Shown in pieces: positions 7,328 to 15,082 of a DNA stretch of 64,000 nt. The translations under genes and the position numbers were made by a program. This stretch comes from Bdellovibrionales bacterium (GTDB lineage: Bacteria > Bdellovibrionota > Bdellovibrionia > Bdellovibrionales > JAMPXM01). Position 1 is the stretch's first letter. The number at the start of each line of letters is the position of its first letter. A model generated the notes under the pieces. That model did not search any database and was not told the origin of the DNA. It saw only the letters and a list, made by a program, of their open reading frames with translations. The DNA is taken from positions 1-64,000 of the forward strand of contig JADJOF010000008.1 in assembly GCA_016713885.1 (NCBI GenBank), read 5' to 3'.

Positions 7328-7573
7328 TTAGTTATTTGTCTCTGGGAGCGCCAACGACAATCCCGCTTTGGCGTCTGCTATAGCCTCATTCCAAAGAACC
7401 GTATTAATTTTCTCAAAGATTGCGGCTTGCATGGCGATTGCCCTAACCATGGTCTCGACTGAATATCCGTTCTCATGGTGCAGAGACTTAAACTGTTCGG
7501 CCAAATCCAACGCTTCACTTCGCGTAGTAACTTGTTTCCGATCTAGGTGTCCTGTGAATTTGCTCTTGCTCAT
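7328..7573 (-). CDS. hypothetical phage protein
   Basis: About 81 residues from ATG at 7573, preceded by GGAG six bases upstream. A second ATG at 7585 and the long frame to 7663 are alternatives. It reads SKSKFTGHLDRKQVTTRSEALDLAEQ and then two further helices. Not recognised. Confidence 0.5.
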   Translation of the reverse strand: MSKSKFTGHLDRKQVTTRSEALDLAEQFKSLHHENGYSVETMVRAIAMQAAIFEKINTVLWNEAIADAKAGLSLALPETNN

Positions 7574-7704
7574 TAAATACTCCATTTCAAAAGACCTCTC
7601 CGCCCGTGCCACGCGCGACTGGGGCCATGACGCTTCATAAGTCGGGACGTCATCGACGCTCACGTCATCCGTTCTTGCTCGTGCACTTCTCTAGTGGCAC
7701 CTCG

Positions 7705-7720
7705 GCCCGACCAATCGGGC
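7705..7720. terminator. short GC-rich hairpin in a phage intergenic gap
   Basis: GCCCGA, loop CCAA, TCGGGC in the roughly 100-base gap between the small membrane gene (7759-7869) and the next gene. No run of T follows on the minus strand, so it could be an attenuator or processing site rather than a full terminator. Confidence 0.3.
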
Positions 7721-7758
7721 TGGCACTCCACAGCTTCCAGTGCTGACGAGCGGGGAGG

Positions 7759-7869
7759 TCAAAAGTTAAAGTTCAAAACCAGATTCGCGAACCCGACCCA
7801 CACGCCAACGCAGAACGCGAAGAGTGCGGCCCAGATCAATTTAAAAGTAAAGTTGTCGAAGGTATTCAT
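7759..7869 (-). CDS. 36-residue single-span membrane protein
   Basis: Its ATG overlaps the stop of the gene above (ATGA). The peptide MNTFDNFTFKLIWAALF continues as FCVGVWVGFANLV, one clear membrane helix with a short N-terminal polar part. Tiny membrane proteins like this occur in phage early regions and sometimes act in lysis or host takeover; nothing here decides. Confidence 0.5.
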   Translation of the reverse strand: MNTFDNFTFKLIWAALFAFCVGVWVGFANLVLNFNF

Positions 7870-8108
7870 CCCAACACCAGCGCTTTTTCTTCTCGCATCA
7901 GAGCTGCCTCTGTGACGTTGTAGTGATTCTTGTTGAGCCAAGCTTTTGCTTTGTGGCAAAGCACTCGAACGCGATAGCTCTTGGACCGATCTGGTCCGAA
8001 TAGTATTTCAACCGGTACAGGTGCCGTTGCTATCGGATGCCCGTAGCATCTCGCTCTTGCTTTGACTGGCTTCCAGATTGCGCGTGTGCCTTTCTGAAAT
8101 GTGCTCAT
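7866..8108 (-). CDS. small hypothetical phage protein
   Basis: An 80-residue basic protein (GTRAIWKPVKARARCYGH). ATGA overlaps join it to the RusA gene upstream and the 36-residue membrane gene downstream, which supports translation. Possibly nucleic-acid binding from its charge; no family recognised. Confidence 0.5.
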   Translation of the reverse strand: MSTFQKGTRAIWKPVKARARCYGHPIATAPVPVEILFGPDRSKSYRVRVLCHKAKAWLNKNHYNVTEAALMREEKALVLG

Positions 8109-8533
8109 TTCTTGTCTCCTGAAGGCGTTGGGATATCCCCAACGGTTGATTGATTTTCTTCAATTCGCGCGATCTCAATTTCGACTCTTGCCTCACTGCC
8201 GAATGACTTCGACGCGTGCAGGATGTGGATAAGCTTGTCGTCTTCAATGACGCCTGACTTTTGAAGCGCGTCGCTGACGCCTTCAACGAGGTTCGATGTG
8301 TCGGCCTCGCCTTGCCGGTTAATGAAAAAGAACCGGTATCGGACTTCGAGCGGTTCTGCGATTGGCTCACGTCCGGCCCATTGCCGTTTCATGTGAAGCA
8401 TTGCGATTCGCTCCCAAGCGATGAACTTGGGCGAATAGATGGCGCGCTTTCTTGAGCCTGAGCCTACGATGCGCTGCGTGTTTTTCTTTACGATCACGCG
8501 GCCAGGGATTGAGCAGGTGAAGAGCGGGGTCAT
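8105..8533 (-). CDS. rusA: RusA-type Holliday junction resolvase
   Basis: A 142-residue endonuclease that cuts four-way junctions made during phage replication and recombination. The start is set at 8533, where ATG overlaps the upstream stop (ATGA); the open frame to 8641 is not needed. The core shows the RusA fold: YRFFFINRQGEADTSNLVEG and SDALQKSGVIEDDKLI, giving the DxxN acidic site and the later ED-D pair of catalytic acids. Substrate-contact strand IPGRVIVKKNTQR lies near the start. Placed just after the replicative helicase, as in many phages. Confidence 0.82.
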   Translation of the reverse strand: MTPLFTCSIPGRVIVKKNTQRIVGSGSRKRAIYSPKFIAWERIAMLHMKRQWAGREPIAEPLEVRYRFFFINRQGEADTSNLVEGVSDALQKSGVIEDDKLIHILHASKSFGSEARVEIEIARIEENQSTVGDIPTPSGDKK

Positions 8534-8823
8534 GTGCCTGTCTTTCTGGACTCGTTTGCGGTCCAAGGGATGAGCCTTGTCACGTCGAGTAGCGTGACGA
8601 CGACGCCGTCTTTCGTTTCGACAAACGTCGCGCCTTCCCATTCGCTTTGAATCTGTTCAGTGAGATTCGTGCGAAGTCGTGGAATCATCGACGTGATGTT
8701 TTGACTGATGGCCTTGCCAAGTACCTCAACCGCCATCTTTGTTCCAATGAGGCATCGCCTTTGTTCTGCGGTTTCTTTTGCCAATGTCCGAAGGTATTGG
8801 TCCCAGCACGTCGGTAGCTTCAT
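8530..8823 (-). CDS. hypothetical phage replication-region protein
   Basis: Up to 97 residues. ATG at 8823 has AGGA close by but overlaps the helicase gene by 98 bases; ATG at 8736 overlaps by only 11 and also has a GGA site, giving 68 residues. The end overlaps rusA by ATGA. It is helical with a beta-rich C-terminus (EGATFVETKDGVVVTLLDV). Not recognised. Confidence 0.5.
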   Translation of the reverse strand: MKLPTCWDQYLRTLAKETAEQRRCLIGTKMAVEVLGKAISQNITSMIPRLRTNLTEQIQSEWEGATFVETKDGVVVTLLDVTRLIPWTANESRKTGT

Positions 8824-9985
8824 AAGGTCCTACTTCTTTGACGAAGCTGCGCTCTGGTTGATAGTCAACCTCGACGGCGGCTCCGGTTTTTCCGAATCTG
8901 TTTTTCGTTGCTTTGATGATGTTTTTGCCTGCATCGTCTTTGAAAAAATGCATGACGCTTGATGCGGGGAATGCCGATCGTTTTGATCCGCTCATCTTAC
9001 CGTCGCCGTCGCCCGACTCTTGAGCGAGCATAAGACAATAGATCGAGAGTTCTTTCGCTAGCCGCTCAACTGCCTCGACTGCGAGCTGGAGCGCTTTCCA
9101 TTCCGGCGTCTCGCGCGATGTTTTAAGTTCAATCTTTTGGTCGTAGTCGATAATGAGAAGATCAAGACCGGAGTTGGCTTTGAATCGTCTCGCAAGGGAT
9201 TCGAGATCAAACATTGATAGCGTCGTGCCTTTCGTAAAGAACAGGCGCCGCGCGATATGCTCCTCTTGAATCTTTAGGATCTTCTCCATGATCAGCGTCG
9301 GATCGCCCTTGATTTGGCGATAACTGAGATTGCCCGATGCCATCATGAGTCGCTGAGCAAAGTCGTGCTCGGCCATCTCCATGTTAACGAAAACGGTTGA
9401 GAGAGTTTTCGACGCCGAGAGTGCCAAGCTTGACGCGAGGTTGGTTTTTCCAAATCCTGTTTTGGCGACGATGAGTCCGACGCGGCCAGGATTGAACCCG
9501 CCGATCATCGAGCTTAGGTGCGGCCACTCGTCGAGCTCGCGCTCGGACATGCCGGCTTGAAAGTCTGACTCCATGCGTTCAACGAACGATTGGATATTAA
9601 CGCCGTAATGGATCGCATCAGATTTTGGCGAAACGAATCGGAATGCTTGGATCAATTCAGGTCCGCGATCGGGATGTTTCATCAACGCTCGACTGAGTTC
9701 GAGTGAGGTCGCTTCGTTTAACGCGTCGAGATACAGCCTCTGGATGTCGGAACGTGACGGCAAGTCTTTCGCAACGCCGAGCTGTTTTAACTCCGATTCG
9801 AGTTTGAGTTCGGCATAAACGTGGTTCTTTTTTTCGCGCAATTCGATGTACTTTTGCGCAACGCGTTTCGTCTCACCTTGCGGCCAGTCATCGGGATTGA
9901 TTCCGAGCGAACGGAAATCAAGCAACGCGCGCTCGTCAGACACGAGCCATCCACAAAGCGCTATAAGCATCTCAGAGAGCTTCAA
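8726..9985 (-). CDS. DnaB-family replicative helicase (phage)
   Basis: A 419-residue ring helicase that unwinds the fork for phage replication. The N-terminal helical domain is followed by a RecA-type core with Walker A AKTGFGKT (174-181), MEMAEHDFAQRLM as in DnaB family motif 1a, Walker B LLIIDYDQ (about 265-272), and SGSKRSAFPASSVM in the sensor region. The C-terminus is short and basic (KRNRRTKAMPHW). Its ATG overlaps the initiator stop by ATGA, so the two are coupled, like O and P of lambda. Confidence 0.88.
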   Translation of the reverse strand: MKLSEMLIALCGWLVSDERALLDFRSLGINPDDWPQGETKRVAQKYIELREKKNHVYAELKLESELKQLGVAKDLPSRSDIQRLYLDALNEATSLELSRALMKHPDRGPELIQAFRFVSPKSDAIHYGVNIQSFVERMESDFQAGMSERELDEWPHLSSMIGGFNPGRVGLIVAKTGFGKTNLASSLALSASKTLSTVFVNMEMAEHDFAQRLMMASGNLSYRQIKGDPTLIMEKILKIQEEHIARRLFFTKGTTLSMFDLESLARRFKANSGLDLLIIDYDQKIELKTSRETPEWKALQLAVEAVERLAKELSIYCLMLAQESGDGDGKMSGSKRSAFPASSVMHFFKDDAGKNIIKATKNRFGKTGAAVEVDYQPERSFVKEVGPYEATDVLGPIPSDIGKRNRRTKAMPHWNKDGG

Positions 9986-10839
9986 AGCACGCCCCCTACA
10001 TCGGACAGCCTTTCACTTATCTCGCGTCGCCATGAGGCGCTGGCGTACTTTAAAGGGCTATCTGGCTTGTTCTCGAAGATCGAGTCAGCCAAACCTTCGA
10101 GCCATGACCAACATTCCTCTGGTTTTTCAAAAGCCCGAATTGCTTCGCTAAGCTTCTGGGAAGTGACGAAGGATTGAAGACTCTCGTCACCAGATCTCTC
10201 GACGAAATACTTAAAGCAATCTTTGAACTTCTCACGGTCTGCTGAAAACTGACGTTCAAAACGAGTGATTGGATTCTTAACGGATTCCTTGCCCCCCTCT
10301 TTCGCTAACTCTTTTTCAGGAACATCAACCACGTCGGAAGAGAGTAAGGAGTTGGAGTTAAGAGTAGAGAGAGAAGAGGAAAGAGAAGAGAGTAAAGAGC
10401 CTGGACGATCCTGGTGAGTGCTGGATGAGTGCTGGTCGCTGCTGGATGACTCACCAGCACTGCTGGATGGCTGCTGGACTGTTTTCTTCACCTTCTTTTT
10501 AAAACTGCCGTCTTTATTTCGCACTGCGGTCTTGGCGCGAGTCTCTCCACCGGCCTGTTTTTGAAACAACCACTGGAATGCGTCTTCTGATCCGCGAACG
10601 TAAACGCCGTCGCCTCGGATCTCCGCAAGTCCGCCTGGTGCATAAAGCACTGCTGGAAGCCCGGCCGCCTCAAACCTGGACAGCGGAATCAGTTGGCGAG
10701 AAGGGAACCAGAATTCTTGAGCGAGTTGAAATAGCTCGACCACGATCCCTTTCGCCATGTGCCGACTTTGAACGGCGATCATGAGGTCTTGAAACCCCTG
10801 TTCTCGAAACACTCTTTCTTCAATATTGATGCGTGCCAC
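9982..10839 (-). CDS. phage replication initiator (O/DnaD-like)
   Basis: I place the start at GTG 10839 (VARINIEERVF) because GGGGGG precedes it at good spacing and the upstream extension to 11004 is Arg/His-rich and unnatural; this gives 285 residues. The N-terminal part (about residues 1-90) resembles the winged-helix start of phage replication proteins. A Ser-rich linker follows, then a helical C-terminal domain (ITRFERQFSADREKF). The order initiator then DnaB helicase is that of lambda-type replication modules. The linker DNA carries a repeat block and a purine tract like an internal origin (10335-10482). Confidence 0.65.
   Translation of the reverse strand: MARINIEERVFREQGFQDLMIAVQSRHMAKGIVVELFQLAQEFWFPSRQLIPLSRFEAAGLPAVLYAPGGLAEIRGDGVYVRGSEDAFQWLFQKQAGGETRAKTAVRNKDGSFKKKVKKTVQQPSSSAGESSSSDQHSSSTHQDRPGSLLSSLSSSLSTLNSNSLLSSDVVDVPEKELAKEGGKESVKNPITRFERQFSADREKFKDCFKYFVERSGDESLQSFVTSQKLSEAIRAFEKPEECWSWLEGLADSIFENKPDSPLKYASASWRREISERLSDVGGVL
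10335..10482. other. candidate phage replication origin inside the initiator gene
   Basis: On the plus strand, units starting CTGG recur at 10401, 10411, 10421, 10432, 10442, 10463 and 10474, with one inverted unit TCACCAGCAC at 10451-10460. The best copies are TGCTGGATGAG, TGCTGGATGAC and TGCTGGATGGC. Spacing is about 10-11 bases, one helical turn. Next to them, 10335-10399 is almost pure purine on the plus strand. Iterons beside a purine-asymmetric tract, within the linker of the initiator gene and upstream of the helicase gene, is the arrangement of lambda ori. The block also encodes a Ser-rich linker, which could by itself produce repeats. Confidence 0.45.
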
Positions 10840-10866
10840 AGTCGCCCCCCGGCGGTGCAAAACTTT

Positions 10867-10933
10867 GTTGAGTTCTCGTTGAGTTTTCTTGGTATGATGA
10901 CGATGAGTGGTGCGGGTCTCGCGATGAGACCGC
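10867..10933. promoter_or_regulatory. early control region with an 11-bp direct repeat and an inverted repeat
   Basis: Just upstream of the initiator start lie GTTGAGTTCTC (10867-10877) and GTTGAGTTTTC (10878-10888), abutting and ten of eleven bases alike. At 10912-10933 GCGGGTCTC and GAGACCGC form an inverted repeat around GCGAT with one extra G. These are candidate operators for the early operon. No convincing -35/-10 pair was found. The gap 10840-11110 holds no convincing gene. Confidence 0.35.
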
Positions 10934-11051
10934 TCGATCTGAATGATTGAGACGCGCCGAAAATGACGATTCGGAATTGAGGAAGTCCCCCAATTCTCCC
11001 GCAATGCTCGCCCAAAAATAGCCTGATTTACTGGTAAAAACTGGAGTGAAC

Positions 11052-11077
11052 GGAGAGACGTCAGAGCGACGTTCTCC
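11052..11077. other. imperfect inverted repeat near the prophage right end
   Basis: GGAGAGACGTC and GACGTTCTCC flank AGAGC, giving a ten-pair stem with one bulged G. It lies between tRNA-Pro and the first phage gene. It has no following T run, so it may be an operator or a recombinase arm site rather than a terminator. Confidence 0.3.
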
Positions 11078-11110
11078 TAGGTAAACTCGAATGATTCTAG
11101 TGAGTTGAAG

Positions 11111-11187
11111 TGGTCGGGGTGACAGGATTCGAACCTGCGACCTCTTGCTCCCGAAGCAAGCGCGCTACCAGGCTGCGCTACACCCCG
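11111..11187 (-). tRNA. tRNA-Pro (anticodon CGG)
   Basis: Read on the minus strand, 77 bases fold as a full cloverleaf: acceptor CGGGGTG pairing with CACCCCG, D arm GCGC/GCGC, anticodon arm CTTGC/GCAAG around TTCGGGA (anticodon CGG, reading CCG), and T loop TTCGAAT. The terminal CCA is encoded. Its 3' end faces the prophage, consistent with use as an attachment site; the matching repeat at the other prophage end is outside the window. Confidence 0.97.
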
Positions 11188-11359
11188 ACTTGCAGGAACA
11201 AGCTATAGGGTGTAACTCATATTCTCCCCCGCTGTCACTCTGCGCGTGCTAACGCATTGCGGCCAATGACATGGCCGACATGCCTGACGGCGCGACAAAC
11301 AGCGGTGGATTCTCGCAACCGGCCGAGCAACACGGCCGCTTGGAACGAAGGCAGGCACA

Positions 11360-12568
11360 ATGAAGAAGACCGATCTATTTGGCGACGAAGTGGTTTCACG
11401 AACAGAAGAAGACTTCCGCACCCTCTTTGAATCCACCGAAGGCCCCGGCCGCGACTTGAAGGTCGGCGATTCCTTTGAAGGTGAAATTTTAAGCATCGGC
11501 AAAGAAGAGTCATTCGTTTCAACTGGCACCAGCGACGACGCGCAAATTCCGACACTTGATTTGAAGGATAAAGACGGCGCTCTCCTCTACAAGGTTGGAG
11601 ACAAGCTGAAGGTTCGAGTCGTGCGCACACGCGATGGCGAGATCCTGGTGAAGCGCAGCGACTCCATTTCAAGTGGTGCCGACGATGTCGACTCACTTGA
11701 AGATGCGTTTGATCTTGAACTCCCCGTCAAAGGTAAAGTCACCGAGGCCGTTAAAGGCGGCTTCCGAGTTGAGATGCATGGGAAAAAAGCCTTCTGTCCG
11801 TTCTCGCAGATCGATCTACGCGCCTCGGCCGATCCCAATGATTACATCGGCAAATCATTTGAATTCATCATCACGCAGATGGAAACGCGAAACCTCGTGG
11901 TCTCGCGCCGTAAAGTCCTGGAGCTTCAACGCGCCGAAGGTGAAGGCACGTTCATGCTCGCGCGAAAGCCTGGAGATAAACTGCAGGGCACGATCACGAA
12001 AATTGAAAAATTCGGCGCCTTCTGTCGACTTGAAGACGGTGTCGAGGGCTTGATTCCGATATCGGAACTCGCCTGGGGCCGCGTGAGCGACCCGCACGAA
12101 GTGGTCCGCGTCGGCCAAAGCGTCTCGGTTGTCCTGATGCGCGTAACAGAAGAGGGCGACCGCCTTCGCGTTTCGCTCTCACTCAAACAAGGTGGCGATG
12201 AGGGCGATCCATGGATGAAGGTTCCACAAACGTATCCAGTTGGAACAATCATCGAAGGCACTGTTGAGCGGAAAGAAGCCTATGGCCTCTTCGTGAATCT
12301 CGCACCTGGCATCACAGGACTCATGCCGCGCTCAAAATGGCGCGATGTCGTTGATGGCTCTCAGTACGAGAATAAGAAAAAGGGCGAGCGTCTGAAAGTG
12401 ATGATCTCAGAAGTGAACTTTGAAGAAAAACGCCTCACGCTTTCGCCTCCGGCCGATATCGATGACGGCGCTTGGCGCGCACATGCCGGTGCAGGCGGCG
12501 CGAGCTCTGCAAAAAAAGGCTTTGGAACTTTGGGCGATATGCTTCAAAACGTGAGCAAGAAAAAGTAG
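11360..12568 (+). CDS. S1 RNA-binding domain protein (RpsA-like, four S1 domains)
   Basis: A 402-residue protein made of four S1/OB domains at about residues 33-98, 121-188, 205-277 and 291-362. Domains 3 and 4 are the most typical, with GTITKIEKFGAFCRLEDGVEGLIPISEL and VERKEAYGLFVNLAPGITGLMP (each quoted in part). Ribosomal protein S1 usually has six domains, so this is a shorter paralogue or an S1-like translation or RNA-decay factor. A Gly/Ala/Ser-rich segment and a basic tail end the protein. It stands alone, downstream of tRNA-Pro. Bases 11188-11359 upstream show no gene. Confidence 0.85.
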   Translation: MKKTDLFGDEVVSRTEEDFRTLFESTEGPGRDLKVGDSFEGEILSIGKEESFVSTGTSDDAQIPTLDLKDKDGALLYKVGDKLKVRVVRTRDGEILVKRSDSISSGADDVDSLEDAFDLELPVKGKVTEAVKGGFRVEMHGKKAFCPFSQIDLRASADPNDYIGKSFEFIITQMETRNLVVSRRKVLELQRAEGEGTFMLARKPGDKLQGTITKIEKFGAFCRLEDGVEGLIPISELAWGRVSDPHEVVRVGQSVSVVLMRVTEEGDRLRVSLSLKQGGDEGDPWMKVPQTYPVGTIIEGTVERKEAYGLFVNLAPGITGLMPRSKWRDVVDGSQYENKKKGERLKVMISEVNFEEKRLTLSPPADIDDGAWRAHAGAGGASSAKKGFGTLGDMLQNVSKKK

Positions 12569-12572
12569 TCGA

Positions 12573-12597
12573 TCGCGGCTTTTTTTAGGAGCCGCGA
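12573..12597. terminator. inverted repeat between convergent genes
   Basis: TCGCGGCT and AGCCGCGA flank TTTTTTAGG, giving an eight-pair GC-rich stem in the 16-base gap between the S1 gene and the chemoreceptor gene. The T run is in the loop, not after the stem, so intrinsic termination would be weak. Confidence 0.35.
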
Positions 12598-14036
12598 CTT
12601 CCTGAAATTTCTATATCGAGATGAGTTACCTGTTCGTCGAGGTTCGCAGACTGCTGATGCATCGTCTGCGAAAGTCTCGCAATTTCATCAGCGGATGCCG
12701 CATTTGTTTGCGTTGCGCGATCGATCTCAAGCATCGCCTGATTGATGTGCCCAATACCAGTCGACTGCTCATGAACCGAGGTTGCGATCCCGCTGACAAT
12801 CGTCGTCGTTTCATTGGTCGACTGAACGATTTTCGCCAAGACAACACGGCTCTGCTCGGCAATCGAAGCGCCTTGCGAGGTTTTCTCGGCCGATTGCTTG
12901 ATCAGCTGCGAGATGTCTTTTGCAGCGGACGAACTTCGCTGCGCAAGCCCCCTCACCGCCTCAGCAACCACCGCAAACCCCTTCCCCTGCTCACCGGCTC
13001 GCGCCGCCTCAACGGCCGCATTGAGCGCCAGGAGATTCGTCTGCGAGGCAATATCGTCAATCACGGTGTTGATCGCCTCGATCTTCTTTGATGACTCGGT
13101 GATATCCTTCATCGCCGCGTTGAGCTTCACGATTTCAAGATCAGCCTCTTCGACCTGCGCCGAAGACTTTTTAGAAAGCTCTGCCGCATGCGACGCCGAC
13201 TGCGCCGTCTTTTGCGAAAGTTCCGTCAATAAATTCACGCTCGCCACCGTCTCTTCAAAGCTCGCCGCCGACTCGGCCGCGGTGCTTGAAAGATCCGTGC
13301 TGGTCACCGATAGCCTTTGGCTCGCCTGGGCCACAGAAACGCTCGCGGCCTTAAGACTTCCCGTCACCTGCCTCAACCTTTTTGCCAAGCGATCAGAAAT
13401 CACCACCGCGACAATGATTGAAAACAAAATACTAAGGGCAATACCGATCAGTATTCTTTTTCGGAACGTCGCAAACTGTTTTTGGATATCATCGATGTAG
13501 ACACCGCTGCCTATAATCCAATTCCAATCCGCAATGCCACGCACATACGAAACCTTATCGACCGGTTTTTCCTCTCCCGGCTTCGGCCACTGGTAGCGGA
13601 CAAAACCACTGCCGGCGTTCTTGACGACATCGACCATCTCGCGAAACAGATATTTTCCGTTCGGATCCTTCATATCAGAGATACTCTGCCCATCGAGCGC
13701 AGGCTTCAGCGGGTGCATCACCATTCGCGGCTCAAAATCATTGATCCAAAAGTACTCGTCGCTTCCATACCGAAGCGCTTTCATCTCTTCGATCGCCAGC
13801 GCCTGGGCCTGTGCGCGCGTGAGCCCACCCTTGGCTTCTTTTTTCTTTAGATTCTCAACAACTGCAATCGCAACCTCAACAACTGCCTTCGTGCTCTCTT
13901 CGCGACCGTGAACGAACTGCTGTTCGATCTGTGGCAAGACATAGAACAGGAGGAGCGCAACAACCGCCGACAGCGTGCTCATCGCCAACAGAATTAAACG
14001 GATCTTGATGCTCATACGAGATGACGTGGTGCTCAT
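12585..14036 (-). CDS. methyl-accepting chemotaxis protein with a single Cache domain
   Basis: About 483 residues from ATG at 14036; ATG at 14015 is an alternative. Membrane segment 1 (LILLAMSTLSAVVALLLFYV) is followed by a periplasmic domain with DEYFWINDFEPRMVMHP and NWIIGSGVYIDDI, the marks of a single Cache type 2 sensor for small carboxylates or similar ligands. Segment 2 (ILIGIALSILFSIIVAVVI) leads to a HAMP-like stretch and the signalling hairpin with NLLALNAAVEAARAGEQG at its tip. There is no C-terminal receptor-tether pentapeptide. It signals to CheA through CheW. Confidence 0.9.
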   Translation of the reverse strand: MSTTSSRMSIKIRLILLAMSTLSAVVALLLFYVLPQIEQQFVHGREESTKAVVEVAIAVVENLKKKEAKGGLTRAQAQALAIEEMKALRYGSDEYFWINDFEPRMVMHPLKPALDGQSISDMKDPNGKYLFREMVDVVKNAGSGFVRYQWPKPGEEKPVDKVSYVRGIADWNWIIGSGVYIDDIQKQFATFRKRILIGIALSILFSIIVAVVISDRLAKRLRQVTGSLKAASVSVAQASQRLSVTSTDLSSTAAESAASFEETVASVNLLTELSQKTAQSASHAAELSKKSSAQVEEADLEIVKLNAAMKDITESSKKIEAINTVIDDIASQTNLLALNAAVEAARAGEQGKGFAVVAEAVRGLAQRSSSAAKDISQLIKQSAEKTSQGASIAEQSRVVLAKIVQSTNETTTIVSGIATSVHEQSTGIGHINQAMLEIDRATQTNAASADEIARLSQTMHQQSANLDEQVTHLDIEISGSRGS

Positions 14037-14124
14037 AACCATAATCATCCATCGAGCACCGGCGAGGACCAAATTAAATTGTCATGAATCCATTGAGACA
14101 GCCATCGGCTATCTCGATTTTCGT

Positions 14125-15003
14125 CTAGCTCATAATCACTTGGCTAACCTGTACCGAGCGTCCTGAAAAAGAGGACAACTTTGCGGCATCGAGTCCGATT
14201 CGATCGACAAGCCTTTTCTCAAGAAGCATCACCACCGTACTTCCCATCGCAAACAAACCGACCTCGCCACCCTTCACAATCGAAATAGGCGGTTGATACT
14301 CACACGCTTTGGGTTGACGACCTGAGCCGCGAGGCTCAGTTGAGACTTCGCGATCAAAATCAATCTTGATATTGCCGACGTTTGTCGCCGCCACGAGGAC
14401 CATGCAGAAGCGGTCACCATGAGTCGTTTCAAACTCAATAGCAACCCGCTCATTGATCGAGTAGAGACCGTCGATCTTCGCGATACTCCACGCATTCACC
14501 GGCCAGAAGGCACCAGGGATATGATTTCGCCAGACCGCTTTTGCGGCTTCTGGAATATGCACCCGGTGGTAGTCCGTTGGACATAGATAGTACGTGATAA
14601 ACGCACCCTGCTCATAGCGCTCGGCCCGCGCCCCATCGCCCAAGAGATCGCTCGACCTATAGTGAATGCCCTTGGCTTGAATGAGACTCCCGGCCGTGAT
14701 CGGACCAGCCTCGGCAATCTTCGAATCGCAGGGATGAGTAAAGCCCTCAGCCTGGGGCCTGGCTCCTGGCTTGAGCTTTCGAGTGAAAAAATCACCTATC
14801 GAACGATACTCGGAGAGTGGCTTTTCGGCCTCCTCGATATTGATCCCATAAGCCTTCGCAAAAGTCGCAATCGAGCCCTCTCGTAGGGGTCCGGGAAGCG
14901 CCAAATGCATCAAACGCCCGGCCCAGTGACTGAGGTCCTCTTTTGGGAGGATGGGCATAACAAGATCCATCGCTTTTTCTTTCAATAATGACGAAAATGA
15001 CAT
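14125..15003 (-). CDS. psd: phosphatidylserine decarboxylase
   Basis: Makes phosphatidylethanolamine from phosphatidylserine at the inner membrane. About 292 residues from ATG 15003; the frame to 15120 is longer than the family needs. Motifs: RSIGDFFTRKLK, DSKIAEAG, YHRVHIPEAA with the catalytic His, and near the end FAMGSTVVMLLE. In that block the enzyme cleaves itself between Gly and Ser, turning the Ser into the pyruvoyl group; this one has MGST where E. coli has LGST. Divergent from the FAD enzyme gene, with about 80 bases between them. Confidence 0.93.
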   Translation of the reverse strand: MSFSSLLKEKAMDLVMPILPKEDLSHWAGRLMHLALPGPLREGSIATFAKAYGINIEEAEKPLSEYRSIGDFFTRKLKPGARPQAEGFTHPCDSKIAEAGPITAGSLIQAKGIHYRSSDLLGDGARAERYEQGAFITYYLCPTDYHRVHIPEAAKAVWRNHIPGAFWPVNAWSIAKIDGLYSINERVAIEFETTHGDRFCMVLVAATNVGNIKIDFDREVSTEPRGSGRQPKACEYQPPISIVKGGEVGLFAMGSTVVMLLEKRLVDRIGLDAAKLSSFSGRSVQVSQVIMS

Positions 15004-15082
15004 GGAGTAAATTCTAATCGCGTCTTCGCCTCTGTCTAGACGTTTCAAGCGACACAGAACTGTGTTATTTGACAACCCACCC

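Larger units (their letters stand above)
1..11110 (-). mobile_element. prophage arm (replication and packaging genes of a tailed phage)
   Basis: Almost every gene here lies on the minus strand and most neighbours overlap by the four bases ATGA, a typical phage operon layout. Recognisable members are a replication initiator, DnaB-type helicase, RusA resolvase, HNH endonuclease, terminase small and large subunits and a P22-type portal. The right limit is placed at the 3' end of tRNA-Pro, a common integration target, with phage DNA lying just beyond that 3' end as expected for tRNA-directed integration. The left limit is outside the window. No integrase, CI-type repressor, capsid, tail or lysis gene is visible, so whether the element is complete cannot be judged. 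Confidence 0.85.

Noticed and set aside
10779..11015. Additional minus-strand ORF of 78 residues overlapping the initiator 5' end
   Set aside because: No ribosome site, odd composition, and it overlaps the candidate control region.
11203..11696. Minus-strand ORFs opposite the S1-domain gene
   Set aside because: Arg/Ser/Cys-rich translations typical of antisense shadows of a real gene.
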